Below, piece after piece: positions 38,001-52,000 of a stretch of DNA of 64,000 nucleotides. The stretch lies in the NCBI GenBank assembly GCA_037954235.1, contig JBBMOA010000020.1, positions 13,465,677 through 13,529,676 on the forward strand. Direction: 5' to 3'. A program made the translations under genes and the position numbers. Under the pieces are notes generated by a model that saw nothing but the letters and a program-made list of their open reading frames with translations, ran no database searches and had not been told where the DNA came from. This DNA is from Aulostomus chinensis. Its lineage: Eukaryota; Chordata; Actinopteri; Syngnathiformes; Aulostomidae. The number at the start of each line of letters is the position of its first letter. Positions within the stretch are counted from its first letter, which is position 1.

Positions 38001-41000
38001 CTTTTAATGCTCTAGAGAAAGAAAAGAAAAGCAGACCTTATTTGCAGTGTTTTTTTTTTTTTCAGACACAGAGACACATTTCTCTGGTATTTTTCAGACT
38101 TGTTTACATGACAACCAGTTTCTTTTGGAGCTTACTATTATCTCTTGTGATTGCAGACAATTCATTGTAATGAGAGTGAGAAAAGAAAAAAGGACCGGAT
38201 CATTGAAGAGGTTAAATAAGCATTTGTTTGAGTAATGAGGAAGGTTATGAAAGCGGTGTTCACACCAAAATTGAAGTGAATCTTCACCTCATTTAACTCG
38301 CTTGATTTTGGCTGCAGGATCATTTGTTTTTATTTGCATTACTGGCACAAATCATGGCCACAGGATTGTTACGTTCGCCCCTGGACAACAGGAATCTGAG
38401 TGTTCTCTTTCAGAAATGAGAGGAGGGATACTGCTATTGTTGTACTGCGCCTATAAATGTGCACTTTAATCTTTTAAAGAGGGAATGCAGGTATTTAAAC
38501 TTCAAATTGATTAGTATCATTTTGCACCATGATTTTTGCATGTTTCCACAAATTCACATAAATCCTGCCGGAACAAGATCCTGCACCTCTAAATTTTGGC
38601 CTCTCTGTGTTCCGGTACTTATTTGGGCAGATCCGGTACCTGTCGTATTAAAAACACAAAAAAACAAAAAAACGTATAAAAACTTTTTAAAAAATGTTTA
38701 AAATTAAATAATAATGTGCATATATTAATTTACAGAACAAATCCTAAGAATTTCATGTTGTTTATTAAGATTCAACGTCATTTGAAAGAATCGGAGATCT
38801 GATGATGCGCTGACGCCGACAAACCACGCCCCTGGCACAGAAAATACTAACCAACAAAAACTTGAAAGTTGCCGCATCTGAGGAGCAAGCAGAGAGGAAA
38901 AAACAGTCCCTATTTTAACGCCAACGTGTCAAAAAGACAGTAAAATTCGCTGTCTTTTTTCAAAAAGAAGGAACAGTTGCATGACGCTTCATAACGAGTC
39001 AGAAAAGCCTCCACAAGCGGCGACGAGGGCAGCCGCAGCGGTCGTGTTGACGATCAATATCGGCTGCTGCAGGAGGCTAGCGCCGCCACAGCAGGAGGCT
39101 AGCGCGCCACAGCCAGCCAGGTTCTCCTCCAGCCAGCCAGGTTCTCCTCCAGCTAGCCAAGCCGGGTCTAACGTGATGTGGGGTGATTTGGACAACTAAA
39201 TGGTGAGCATACTGTCTAATAATAGGCCGCCGTGCCAATCTTTAAATACCGTAATGATAATGGAAGATTTGTGCGATTATTGTGAGCTCTTTTTTTGGTT
39301 TGTTTTACAAGTTAGAAATGAATTGCTGACTGCAGACTGTAAGCCCCACCTGTGGTGATGTGGGCATTTGCCTGTGCTGTCGAGAGTCGCCTAAAATAAT
39401 TGAAAATTATCGTCATAACATGTATACCATGGATATTATTTGAAATTGAGGCTTGTAAGTCCCACAGCATGGCATGTGGGCACTTGTATGTTGTTTTCAA
39501 CATGTTTTCTGGATATGTTCCTGGACCTGTGCCCTTCTCTAAACCCTGAGCTGTCATATGTACTTTGCGTTCCGGCACCTTATGATTTACAAACTAAGCA
39601 CTGACTGACTGACTTCGAATGTTACCTCATTGCACTGCATAACACATTTGCCTCAATTTGGGTTTCAACACAAAACAAGTATGAGAAAATAGTTAAAATC
39701 CCAAGTTGATGTTCAGTTTAGGGTTATATTTGTGTAAGATACAATGGCACAAGGTGTTACCTGGAGTTGGGTTTGAGATTCTCCACAGCCAGGTGTGTCC
39801 CACTGGACGCTCTGGAGGACCATCGATTGTTGAGGACATCATCGTAGGAAGCGCTGTGGACCATGTAGCCTAGATGGAACAAAATCAAGACATATCCAAT
39901 GTAAAATGCCTCCTAAACTACATCATACAAATGTTCTGTTCTAATGGGAGCTGATTGTCTAATGATCCTTGTCTCCTAACGTATTTGAACCATGTGCCGT
40001 CAATCATCCAGTGAGAGAAGCTCGTCTCCCACATATCTCAACCTGCTTCTCTGGCAGTTTCTGTAGCTTCTGCTGACTCTCATCCAACAAGTCTGTCTTT
40101 GCGTCTGTTTTCTTCTTCCCCTCAGTCACGTAGACTAATCTTTCGAATCCGGTTAGCAACCTTGAGGTCACGCACCCCTTCGAGTTCACTGTAAATCTAT
40201 GGAAACCAGCACTGCAGCACATCAAACTACCAACTGTTTCTGTTGGATTTTAGAAAGGGAAGGGTGGGTGGAGGGGGTCTATTTTTACTGGAGCCACACC
40301 AACACAGCTGGCTGCTGACACGGGGAGAGGGAAATGTTTCTTCATTTTCTTTGTTTTGTTTCAGGTTTTCATGCAATCTCTTGGTTTGATAGTATTTAGA
40401 CTCTTCCGTCGTCAGTTTTCTTTCTTTCACTACTTTAGCTACGTATGCATTGGTCCTGTTTCTCCACAAATAAATTTAACCAGAGGTTGCTTTCAGGTTT
40501 GAACTAACAACATCTCTTGAGTACATGTACTAACAACCCACTTTTTTTGAAAGCTGCGACCCATAACTCATAAGGTATGGTTATAAAAACATAGCCTAAT
40601 AACTAAAACAGTGTCTTGAGATTGGCTCTGCACACTTGTGTTATATAAAAAAAGTCTACTGTATTTAGTTTTCAACACTACAGTTTATTCAAGGGTCCGT
40701 ATTAATGCACATGAGGTGTTCAAATAACTAGAAGTTGACATTTCTGATTACTTTTCATTGACTTTCTACAGAAAAACTTCCTTTACTATACAGCAGTTAG
40801 TTTCTGGAATTGTGCACGAGATAATTCACATAATGAAGTATTTCAAATGGGAGAAAGTAGTAGGAAACTGTATTAAAGTATCTAAGTAGCGCATTAGCAG
40901 GGGAGGAAAAATAAAGGAGAACAGATGGGACGGATCTGTTTTGAACATCAGAGGAAAGACCGGCCCACAACATGACCAGGAGCAGCCAAATAAAACACAC

Positions 41001-41467
41001 AGCATCTCGAGCTGGCTGGCTACCTCTGATACTCCACCACGTTTAATACAGTTGGTCATTAACTTTGGCCATTCCCCTCCACCTCCCGGTGTCGTTTTCC
41101 TAGGTGGAACGGGAATGTTGTCGCACCCTGGGAAACTCTGTAGGAGCTGTATTCCAAAACATAGTCTGCGTTTTTTAATGCTTTAATAACAGCAATCTGC
41201 TATAGACACTAAAAACAGGTCAGTAAGGATTCTGGTAACATCTGTTCAACTGAAAAATTGAATGAAACTGAATCCCAGTAGTTTTGGTTGGACCGGTCAC
41301 TGGTTTGTCACTGAGTAGCTGAGCGATCACATTGGCGGAGTGTTTTAAGTTTTCCACTGGATGCTGTCGCATATAGTTCTTTTATCCATAATAAAAAAAA
41401 AACAAAAAACAAGCAGGTATTCTCATAAAAATATTTGAGAGTAACAAAAGACCATCTGTTACCTTGA

Positions 41468-41525
<58 letters not shown>

Positions 41526-44500
41526 AAAAAAAACAAAGGATGTATTTCCTTCTACCTCAGGTCTTTTGGAGCAGGTAGACAAATCCTTCTCTAGACCCTC
41601 TGTAGCATTATAATTCCACAAGGTGCAAACGGTGCCCACTAGCCTATAGTCAAAACCGCTCAGATTACAAAATAAAATATCCGAGACAGACTCTATGAAT
41701 CTGCCTGCCAAAATAAAATAACATTGTCTCTAACCTCAACCATGACCTGCACAGTCAGTATGAACTGCTACCATCAAACTAAAGATATGAGGTTCCATGT
41801 TTTAATAGGGCACCCGAAGCACAGTTGTTGTGTTTAGGTCTGTAATGGTTCGTCAAACTTAGGGTATGTGTACCATCTGTTTGTCCATATTTTGGTCGAA
41901 CACTGGATAAATCTCACAGATGCATCTGTTTTTCTTGTGTCCTCAATGTGATGGCGTTTCTTCTGGAGGCTGGAGTCTGTCTTTCAAAATGAATCACACA
42001 AACCCCTATGTCATCGGGGGGGTTGTGCAGTGTTTTCAACAACAATTCAAAAAAAAAAAGAGAAACTTTTCTGATGGTTTTCTTTTTTTTTCACATGCAG
42101 GGGCGTGCCGTTTTGTTTCAGTACAGTTTATCTTCAGCCTGGAGTCCATTAAATCATTGCATTTCTGAAGATTTTCACATCACTCATCAGAAAATCTCAT
42201 CATGAACAGATCAGCTCAGAATTCCACAGTGATGTTTCATGTCTTCCAGTCAAGGATCGCATCAGGAAAATCAGATGCTTTACTAAAGCAAGTGTCTGGG
42301 TTTGGGTTAGGTGGACACTTAGGTCCAGGCCTGGTTCTGAAGCTTCTGTTCAGTGGGCCCAGCAGTAAAAACTCCAGAATGTGGGTGGTGAAACTCCATG
42401 TCACAGACTGAGCTGTGGACCAGGAAGGCCTTTTTTTTTTTTTTTGGATGTATGAAGAAGCATTTGGATTTGGGGTGAAAATATCTCCTTGGTTTGAACT
42501 CTGATAAGCTGCTTGAGATCCAAACATTGAGTTGATCAAACCACTTTAACGTAATTCCCTTGTTATCCAGCAGGGGGCCAACACCCTTTGACCCATAGCG
42601 ATAACAGCGAGCCGTACCGTCCCGAGCGAACAATCGTGCCACCAAAATTTGAGAGGTGGCGTGTGGAAGTATACAGACATACATCTTTTAAACTTTACCC
42701 CTCAATGAAATCAAATCTGCTGGGTCACCTGCTAGCCTACTACCCCCATTGAGACTAAAAGCTTCCTACAGTATACCATGCAGGTGCAGGCAGCAGCCAC
42801 CTCCTCCTCCTGACACAGACGCATGTGTTTGTGAGCATGGTGGGCTGATGGCTGCGTCTGTGTTTTTCCACAGCAGCAGTAGGGTGGTTTTGTTGGTCCA
42901 GTGATTACGACAATAGTAAAAAAAAAAAAAAAAGAAAGAGTTGGGTCCCGTGTAGTCATCATATTGGCAAACTGAAATTTGCAGATTTGCATTTGTGACC
43001 GAAGAAATATGATTTAACAGTATGGCTCAGAGGTAGTACGGCCGTCTAGTAACCGAAGGGTCGCTGGTTCGATGCTCACTTTCCCCAGTGACCATTTTGA
43101 AGTGTCCTTGTGCAAGATATTGAACCCCTGATTCCTCCTGATGGCCCTGTGAGGGACTGGTGAGCCGTCCAGGGTGAACCCCGCCTATCGCCCAAGGGCA
43201 CCTGTGATAGGCGGCAGCCCCTCCCCTTCCCCGCAACCCTTAAGCAGTATAGAAATGGAATGGATGGATGGAAATATGATTTAAATTTGTGTTTTTTTTC
43301 TTTAACTTTTCACCAAGTACACAAGCCAAAAACTCCTACCTGACACCATGTCATCCTTCAGTGGACGACCCCAGTCCAGGATAATGAACGAATGGCATCC
43401 CTCCATGGCGACTACAGTGAGATTATGGACTTTGTGCTTGGGTGGCTGGTTCTGATTAGAGGTCAGGCTGTCCTTCTCTATCAGGTCCTCCAGGATGTCC
43501 ACTTGTAGGTACTCCAGGGCCTCGGTCAGTGAGCAAGGAGACCCTGGATCTTTTTGGATGTAGTTTACATAGGGAGCTGATGGTAGACAAGGACGATATT
43601 GTTTTAACGAAATGAATATACAGTAAGAAAACAGCTGCACACAGAATACATGAACTGGTTACATAACCCTGAATACTTTCCCAGTTCCTACTCAGTCCTA
43701 GTCAGTCAGTTTGAAAAGATTTCTGGTCCACTGAGACTCATTTTTAGGATTTACTAAGCACGGTGGCCCATGTGATCTTCTACACGTATCTAGTCTTTCG
43801 GTTGCCCCCCCTTCTGTCTTCTTTGTTTTCTGTGTCTCTGGGAAGGCCAGCTGGACCTACAGCTGTGAATTCCTCGTCTAACTGGGATTTGGAGGGAACC
43901 ACTGGAGCCTGGATTTGCTCCCACCTCCGCAGATGATTGGCCCTAGGTGCGGGCCAAGAGTCTTCCACGTGTCAATATCTACACATCAACACACACACAC
44001 ACACACAAACACACTGTCTGTGAGGGTTTTGGACTGACAACTGTATACGTACATGGGATCACATGGTTTATATATCACACATTCATACATAATCTGTTGT
44101 CACGTTGAACAGATTTATGAGTCTTTCTTTTACACAGGACGCTTGTAAGGGTGTGCTTCTGCACATGTTCAGGATCAGCTGAGGCTCGTGCTCTCCGAGG
44201 ATCCGGATGCTTTACTTTTGCTTTGTTCTCATAGATAGATAGTGCCCTATAGGGACTCGCTGTCATCTGTCTCTACTCGTTCAAAACAAAAACGAAGTTG
44301 GGGAAACACTGGGAAACAGTATCAGTGCAGTTCACATCAACTCAACTCTAATGTCAGTCTAGTCAGGCATAAATTTGCATTTGAATAGTCCAAACATCCT
44401 GGTTTTAATTTCCAATGCAACAAACTCCAACCATCTGGAACTTACTGTAAAGCAGAAAGAATTATTAGTGAATACTTTTTATCTCATGTCTGCCTTTTGG

Positions 44501-46015
44501 GCTACATTCATTCAACCCAAACCAAACGTGAGCTGATAGAGAGAGACAGCAGGGAAGTCTTTGTCAGACAGATGGTGTAGCGCACTGGTAGTCTGGGTCT
44601 AAATATATTAAACCAATAAATACTGAGCCAACATACTCTCATCTCTCTGATGAGGTCAGACCCCTTAAGTTTTATGATGTCCAAAGTTTTTTTTTCCTTC
44701 TTTTATCTAGAGAGCATAATAGCTTTCAGATGGCTCAATGTGAGGTGTGTGGTACTTACAGGTAATTAAGATAGATGGTGTCCAAAGTAAGCCATGTTAA
44801 TGTTCTGGCACAGACACTGCTCTGATAAAGACGTGGTTCTAAATCTTCCCATTTTGCTTCTAAAGTAGATTAACATAAAGTAGATGAGGGTGAAGGACAT
44901 TTATTCCATCAATAAATGCTATAATGGCAATAGTCTCATCATAAAGCAAACTTTTGCATCCAAAACTATTATTTTTTGAGAAGTACACAGCTCCGAAGTA
45001 GCTGCCATTTCACTCTGAGGGTCTAGCACGGGGTATGCTACTTAGCCCGTGTCTAAGCTTCTTGTGGCTTTGAGAAAATTACTCATGGAACATCTGTGGT
45101 TTATCTTGGCTTCAGTTGCATTGTGGGAAATGTAGGATCCTGTGTTTTGGGAGGTTCATCCATCAGAAGGACTAAAAGTCAGAATGTGTTGGCTTCTACC
45201 GTGTCGATATTGACCTGTCTCCTGCACGTGCCCCTGACTTCAGTGTGAAAATAAATCACAGGGGTGCTGTTTTATTATGTCAAGGTTCAACATTCTCGCC
45301 CTGGAAACCAGACAAATCTAGGAGCTTGTGTTTATTTGCTCTAACAGATGGGTCTGGACTCTCTCCTGTTCAGACAGATTTCCATCCGACCTGAAACAGA
45401 ACAGGCCAATCAAAACAGTTTATCTAATATGGGGCGGGTTTAATATGATTACTAACAGATGAGGCATTTTTGTAAACAACCAAGATGGCCACTGAAATGG
45501 AAGAGGGTAGTGAATGTGCTGTTGCAGAAACATATTTGGTAAGAAATTGTGTTTGTGGGATATTTTTTGTTGTTTTTTTGTGTGTTTTTTTTTTTTTTTT
45601 TTTTTTTTGCTCTGATTGGCTGTTGGAATTTTGGTCTGTCGAAAGTAAAATGAAAAGTTTCAGACTTTGGCGATACCAAGCTGTCATGATTCAAGACAAA
45701 TAACCATGATTTCTTTATTAACAGATCCATCAGGGAATAAATCCCTTGCTGCGGAAAAGACAACAAAATAGAGACAGGGATAACAGACATTCTCTCAATG
45801 AAATCTGATTAATTTCAGCTTTTACAAGCAGAGGGATTCCGAGGACTAGGTAAAGGGATCATTCCAAAGAGGACAAATATACTGCCAATTTTTTTGGTCC
45901 TGGCTGCAGAAAGGAGCATAATCCTATGTGACGTGCATTATTGAATAACACTTGCAAGGTTGTGTGTGTGTGTGTGTGGGGGGGGGGGGGGTTTGATGTT
46001 TTGATAACTGCAGGT

Positions 46016-46062
<47 letters not shown>

Positions 46063-49000
46063 AATGGATTAAACCTCAGTTGCCTCAAGTTATAAAAGGT
46101 GTTTTTTGATACGATATAAAAAGTTATGTAACACTGTCCCTGTAGTCAAGTGTTGTTCTAACAGTCTTATTCTGTATGTGTGTGTTTTAAATATACATTA
46201 TTGAATTAGTTACTCAGATTGTTTTGATTTAACTATGCTTTGTCTGTTACAGTATATCTTTAGCAATTTAAATGTGACAAAAAGGAGTGCAATGAATCAA
46301 AGCAACATTAAAGGGACTTTTGACATTATTTCATTTTGTATATTTTTTTTTTTAGAAAATCTGAGTCAAGTAGGTGCTTTTTTTATTTTAGTCAGGAGAA
46401 TATTTTAAGTCTGTTTATGCAACCAGATGAGGTGATAAGGCATGAGAGGCCAAAGTAAGCACATTAGAACAGTAAAAAGAAAGCAGGGAACTCAAGTTGT
46501 CCTCAGTGAACTCTACTAACACCATTTTCCACAAAATCAAGCGTATATTCATGTATAGTCAGTTATTTAAACACTTGTCACCCATCAGTTCAATGTTTTC
46601 TTGCACAGCTACTTTAATTTGGATCTATGGGACGTCATAAAGACACATGTGACTTCTACAACGATAAAGCGTTTTCCTGGCTTCATGTTATTTTAAGTTC
46701 TATGAAGGGCTCATATATTTATGAGGCATTGCTGAGAAAGCCAAGATAGAGGTCTAAATTTATGAGTCTTCTTAAACATAAAACACAACTCCCATTGATT
46801 TATCACTGCTGAAGAACACACACAAACAGTGACAAACACACACACACACACACAAAAAAAACCAAAAATTCACGGTGAGTCACATGCATGCCATTTGTTA
46901 TGCTGTCAGGTTAATATAACTTGTCTCTCCTGCTTACCCGGCTGTAGACCAAAAAAAACAACAACAGATCCCTTGGATGGAGGATGGATTTTCCCTTTAG
47001 GTGACAGCATAACTTTTATGAGGGTGTGAATTTTCTTTTAAAAAGTGATCAGTCAATCAATCTGAAAGTGAATGTAATATTAAACTATAAAGTATATGAA
47101 TGCGCAACAGAAAAACATAAAAAGAGGTTTTTGCGTACCTGTGAATCGCCTCTTCCCGCTGAGGTCAAACTCAGATTTAGGACCTCTGTTGTGAGGTCTG
47201 ATGTCCACCTCTGAAGTTGGGATCTCGGTGGTGGTGGTGGTGGTTGGGGGCGAGGTGGTCAGGTCAAAATACTCATCTAGCAACAAGTCAGTGAGATTTT
47301 CACTTCAGTTGATTTATAATATTCACGTCGTAACTCAACAACATGCTGTTTGTGTAATCCGTAGTAATTGTCACCATGATCTGTGTAATAAGTGTGTCAA
47401 ACAGAATGAATTCATTTGCAGGCAGCTGTGCGAAATTACTTTGAACAGACCCCATTTCCCTCAACACCACAAGCTTTATTCATGTGTAATGTCTTTCTAC
47501 CCATATTTTCCATCGGAGCATGTGCGCGTGCGTGCGTGCGTGCGTGCGTGCGTGTGTGTGTGTGTGTGAAAACGGGGGGCTTGAAGACAACGAACACAAG
47601 GATTTGTTGGGCAACATTCAATTAGTTCTTTCCTCTTTTATTGCTTCCTTTTTTTTTTTCCTTAGCTGTAATGGTGGACATTATCACAGTCCACACACAT
47701 GCAACAAGGTTTATATGGAGTCAGAGGTGTGCTCAGGTAATATTATAATGCTCAGTGTGACTATCCTTGCAAAACTGAAAAGGAGAGCAGCCACCATATG
47801 CTGCCCACGTGCAACAGATTTCTGCGGACATTCAAACACCTGCAGTGAGAGACCAAAGGTTCACATGTGCCCTTTGGTGCGCAGCTAGCGTTTGGCTTAG
47901 GTGTGGATTATCATTTTCACTACAAAGCAACTTTAAACAAAAATATCACATGATGCTGCTTTTTTGTTTCTCAAGTACATACAAATGTTTTTTTCCCCCC
48001 CATCCTGCATTACAACTTTGAGACTCCAGAATGCAGAAAGATTCAGCCACATAAATTTAGCTTGAGGCTAATGGTGATGAATACTTACAACAGCAAAACT
48101 GCCCCAAAGACATCAATAAACTCAAGCACATCTTCTGGCATAATCTTGTTTATCCAGCTGTATGCTTAGCAAACCAAAACCATTTTCAGCTACAAACTTT
48201 GTACAACCCCTCTGGTTTAGTGCAACCATGAATGAGCGCAGAACCTGAGGAGTTATAGTTTGTTTTTAGCCCAATCAAAGTGTTTGTGGATTACTTGAGA
48301 GGTTGTAAATCAATGATTTTTGGTCAGTTTTGCTGTTGTTAACAGTCAGTCACCATTAGCTTCAAGCTAAATATATGTAGCTGGCTCTCTCTGCACGTAT
48401 CACAAAGATACGATGCAGGAGGGGAAAACACAGCTTTGTGAGTTCAAGACACCCATTTGTTAATCCTTTAAAGGCAATACACTTTTTGGGTGAAGTATTG
48501 CCTTAAATGATATGCCAGAGCATTCTCCTCATTTTAATAATGCTTTTCATATGCCAGATCTTGGAATGAAAGTGATTTAAAAACAACAGCACAGAATGAA
48601 AATTATCCAAAGCCTCAGCAATGATCCATGACCAAGCAAAACAAACATATAAGAAGACATGAAGACCACAGGCAAAGCAAGGAGAAAGACTTCGAGCCAA
48701 CACATGAACTGAAAGATAAACAGAAAATGAATAACCATGCAATAAACAGTCAGAAACCATACAGTGCTGTTAAATCCATCCAAGCCCAGCGGCTGTAGAT
48801 GGTTCTGCAGCCATGTTCAGCCAATACCTGTCTTAAGAGCTTAAGTATCAGGCATCAATGGTCAGTGTAACCATGTGGTCCAATTCCATTCCAAGTATTT
48901 GACTGTCAGAGAAGCAGAAGAAGCTCTAGCATCAATCTCACATGACATTTCAATTCTGAGCTTGACGTGCACAAATCATGACAGCCACATCTCTACTAGG

Positions 49001-52000
49001 TCCTATAAGAATACTGGTTCAGTAAGTCATTCAAGCTGGACCTTGCAAAGTATGTAATATGTCATCACCAGTGAACTAGTTGTAAAATGGCTACTGATTT
49101 TACTTTGTCTTTTAAGACTTTACAAGGAAACATTTTTTCCAGCTGTCTGAGTTTGATCGGTGTGTTTGAGGATGTACATGCTGGAATAATAAGGGTAAAA
49201 AGGCTTTGTTCCAGTGAGACGATGAAAAATGTACCGTGACAGTATTTGTGTCTTAGAGTAACATGGACTGCATGTCATTAGAACAACGCAGTGCCACGAG
49301 ACATTTAATGAGAGGCATTTGTGGTAGATGTTATTTGTTGCAGCTGGATCCATAGAGACGAAGATATAAATCAGTATGGTTCTTTCTCCAACAAATTCAC
49401 TAAGTAAAAGATATTTACTTAGAATAATGTCTTTGTATGGATGATGGATAACAAGTTCAGGATGTGAAATAAATCAAATAATGGTAAAAACAATAAATAA
49501 TGTTAATGATTCTATTTTTAGTCATTTAAATTTATATAGAATTTACTTAAAGTATTTATTTTCAAAATTACAAATCTGTTCTTGTCCTATGATTTAATTT
49601 GATTTGTTTGAATTGTCAACCATGGAGGTGTGCTCATGTATTTTTTAGAGATGTACACTACTATCAGCACAACCTGAGTTTTTGCAGATATTGCTAATTT
49701 TTTGTTAATGGTTTTAAGTTTTGCTCCAGTCTCCTCATCTTTGCTTAGGAAATAACAGTTTAACATCTGATTCATCGTTTTTTCTAAATGTTTTGGGGAA
49801 AAAAGAAACTTTTTCAAATTCAAAGTATTTTTACTGTATTGTTTTTCCCATGTGTACAAAATGTGAATATCATCATGGACTTGTTTTCACATAAATAACA
49901 TCGGCTCTTGGCAAAATCAATATTGTGCATATCTAATATTCATGTAAATGTGTATCATTTACTGTTAATGTGTGCAACTTCCTCTTCTACAACACTATAC
50001 ATGTGGAGACTTACACGTGACCCTATGGGGTCACTATGTACACACGTGCACACACACACACACGTGCGTGTCTGTGTGCTGAAGTCACAGCTTTACAACT
50101 TAGAGATTTAGTGAAGTCATACTTATTTATGTTCACTGTCTTGGCTCAGATATGTTTCCGTGAACTTGACTTCAGGTTTGGAAAAAGCTATTAACTGAGA
50201 AATATTGCAAGTAGGGGCACTGCAGTATTTAGTTTCATTCTTGTGGCACAAATCTTCATTCAAAATTTACTAGTTTATTTATGTGCACAGCAGTTACACT
50301 AAAATATTACACAGTAAAAAAGTTATATTAATTGTGCCGGAGTTGAAAGAAGCCCAGAGGGCACACACAATATCCACCGTTTCAATTTAGTCATTCTCAT
50401 TCATCCTTTATGGTGCTGTCTGCAGAGGGTTATACATTTCAAGTCTTTTTCAAAGACTCACCTTCTGGGTAACAGTTCAATATTCCATCTGAATCCAGCA
50501 CTGGATACCCATATTCATCTCTTTTGGCGAAGGTTCCGGGGGGACACGTTGGGTAAGGTGGTACAGTGGTGGACTCCTCAATAATCCATTCTGTGGTGGT
50601 GGGTTCAGGCGTTGTTGTAGGAGCCACAGTGGTAGTGGTGGTAGTGGTTGTGCTTGTGGTAGTTGTGGTTGTAGTGGTCCTCTGGTGAGGCAGATCCAAG
50701 CCAAGTATAGGTTTCCCTCCAATTAAAAGGACCTTGTCTTTGGGGTTGATGACAGGCCGACTATCTCGGCCGTGTCCAAACAAGGCTATTCCTTCCTCGT
50801 TTACCAGGGGGCTGCCCATGTGGTCTGATGGCCATTGAGGTTGGAGCATGGAAGAAGGAAAGGTATTCGTGACTATGTCTTGAATATTTATGAAAATGGA
50901 TATTTCATTTCCATTTTGGATACAGTATACAGCACTAGATTGGAACAATTGACTGACTGATATGTATTACCAAAAATGGTGCGTCCATCTGCGCCAAGCA
51001 CCACTCTCTTGGGTTTGCCCTGGGAATCCTGGAGAACCTGTCCTTCCTGGTTCATGAGAAGCCCCAGCTCCAGGTCCAACACCTGATGAGGCCAAAAAGT
51101 ACCAAATACTTAGTACAAGTACTTAAATAGCTAATATATCCATCCATCCATCTTTTTCCCGCTTATCCTGTTAAGGGTCTTGAGGGGGCTGGAGCCTATC
51201 CTAGCGGCTTTCGGGCGAGAGGCGGGGTTCATCCTCGACAGGTCGCCAGTCCATCGCAGGGCCAACATATAGACAGACAACCATTCACACTCACAGTCAT
51301 ACCTACAGTCAATTTAGAGTATTCAATTCGCCAAGTCCCCATTTGCATGTCTTTGGATTGTGTTGGGAAGCCGGAGTACCCGGAGAGAATCCACACAGAA
51401 ACCAGTGCCCGAGCCGGTACTCAAATCCGGAACCTTCTTGCTGTGAGGTGACAGTGCTAACCACTGCATCACCGTGCCACCTAGCTAATATAGCCACCAA
51501 TAAATAGACATTCTGTGTCAAAAATCAATAATCAATTCATCGAGCATTACCCATTTAGTTCCATCAGGCCCAGTGATAAACTTTTGACCATTGGCCTTGC
51601 TGGTTCCGTCAGGGGAAGTCTCTTTATCATTTGTTGCTGTCAGGTTGGGTCGTCCATTTTTCCCTGAACAATTTGAACAAAGTCATTGTGTAACTTAATT
51701 TAGTAAGCAAATACAGAATGATTAATTTAATGAATAAACTTACCATTTCCATTGGCAGGCTTAGTTCCTCCTCCATTGGGTGGTTTCCCTCTGAGGACAG
51801 GAGAGCGAAACCTACCCTGGGCCCTTGAGCCATCCCTAGAAGAAGATGAGGATGTCGATGCCGACCGTGAATTGCCGTCAATCAATCCCCCTGTCCTTGT
51901 TGGAATAGAAACGCTGCTGGTGTCATCTTCTGAGGTCAACACTGACTGGGGCAATCTCGAGGAGGCAGACAAGGATGACTCAGGCATTGAAGAACCCAGT

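Larger units (their letters stand above)
33683..39760 (-). other. Large fndc1 intron with GA and GT microsatellites and tandem repeats
   Basis: Contents: a GA tract (34311-34426), a GT tract (34979-35031) and a GC-rich tandem repeat (39066-39165). TTCCGG words lie on both sides of the latter (about 38610 and 39569), which might mark a transposon. An open frame of 102 codons at 35867-36175 on the plus strand matches nothing recognised. No exon was seen. Confidence 0.6.
39870..43339 (-). other. fndc1 intron with a TA microsatellite and a SINE
   Basis: It contains a TA run (41469-41523), an A run (about 42918-42932) and the SINE at 43019-43272. No exon was recognised. Confidence 0.65.

Noticed and set aside
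43023..43095. Possible genuine tRNA gene
   Set aside because: A and B boxes are present, but no cloverleaf acceptor stem closes, and a SINE body with a GGATGG tail follows.
50477..50722. Minus-strand open frame overlapping the Thr-rich fndc1 exon, full of Pro, Gln and Leu
   Set aside because: It is the out-of-frame shadow of the threonine-codon repeat; the fndc1 frame fits both flanks.
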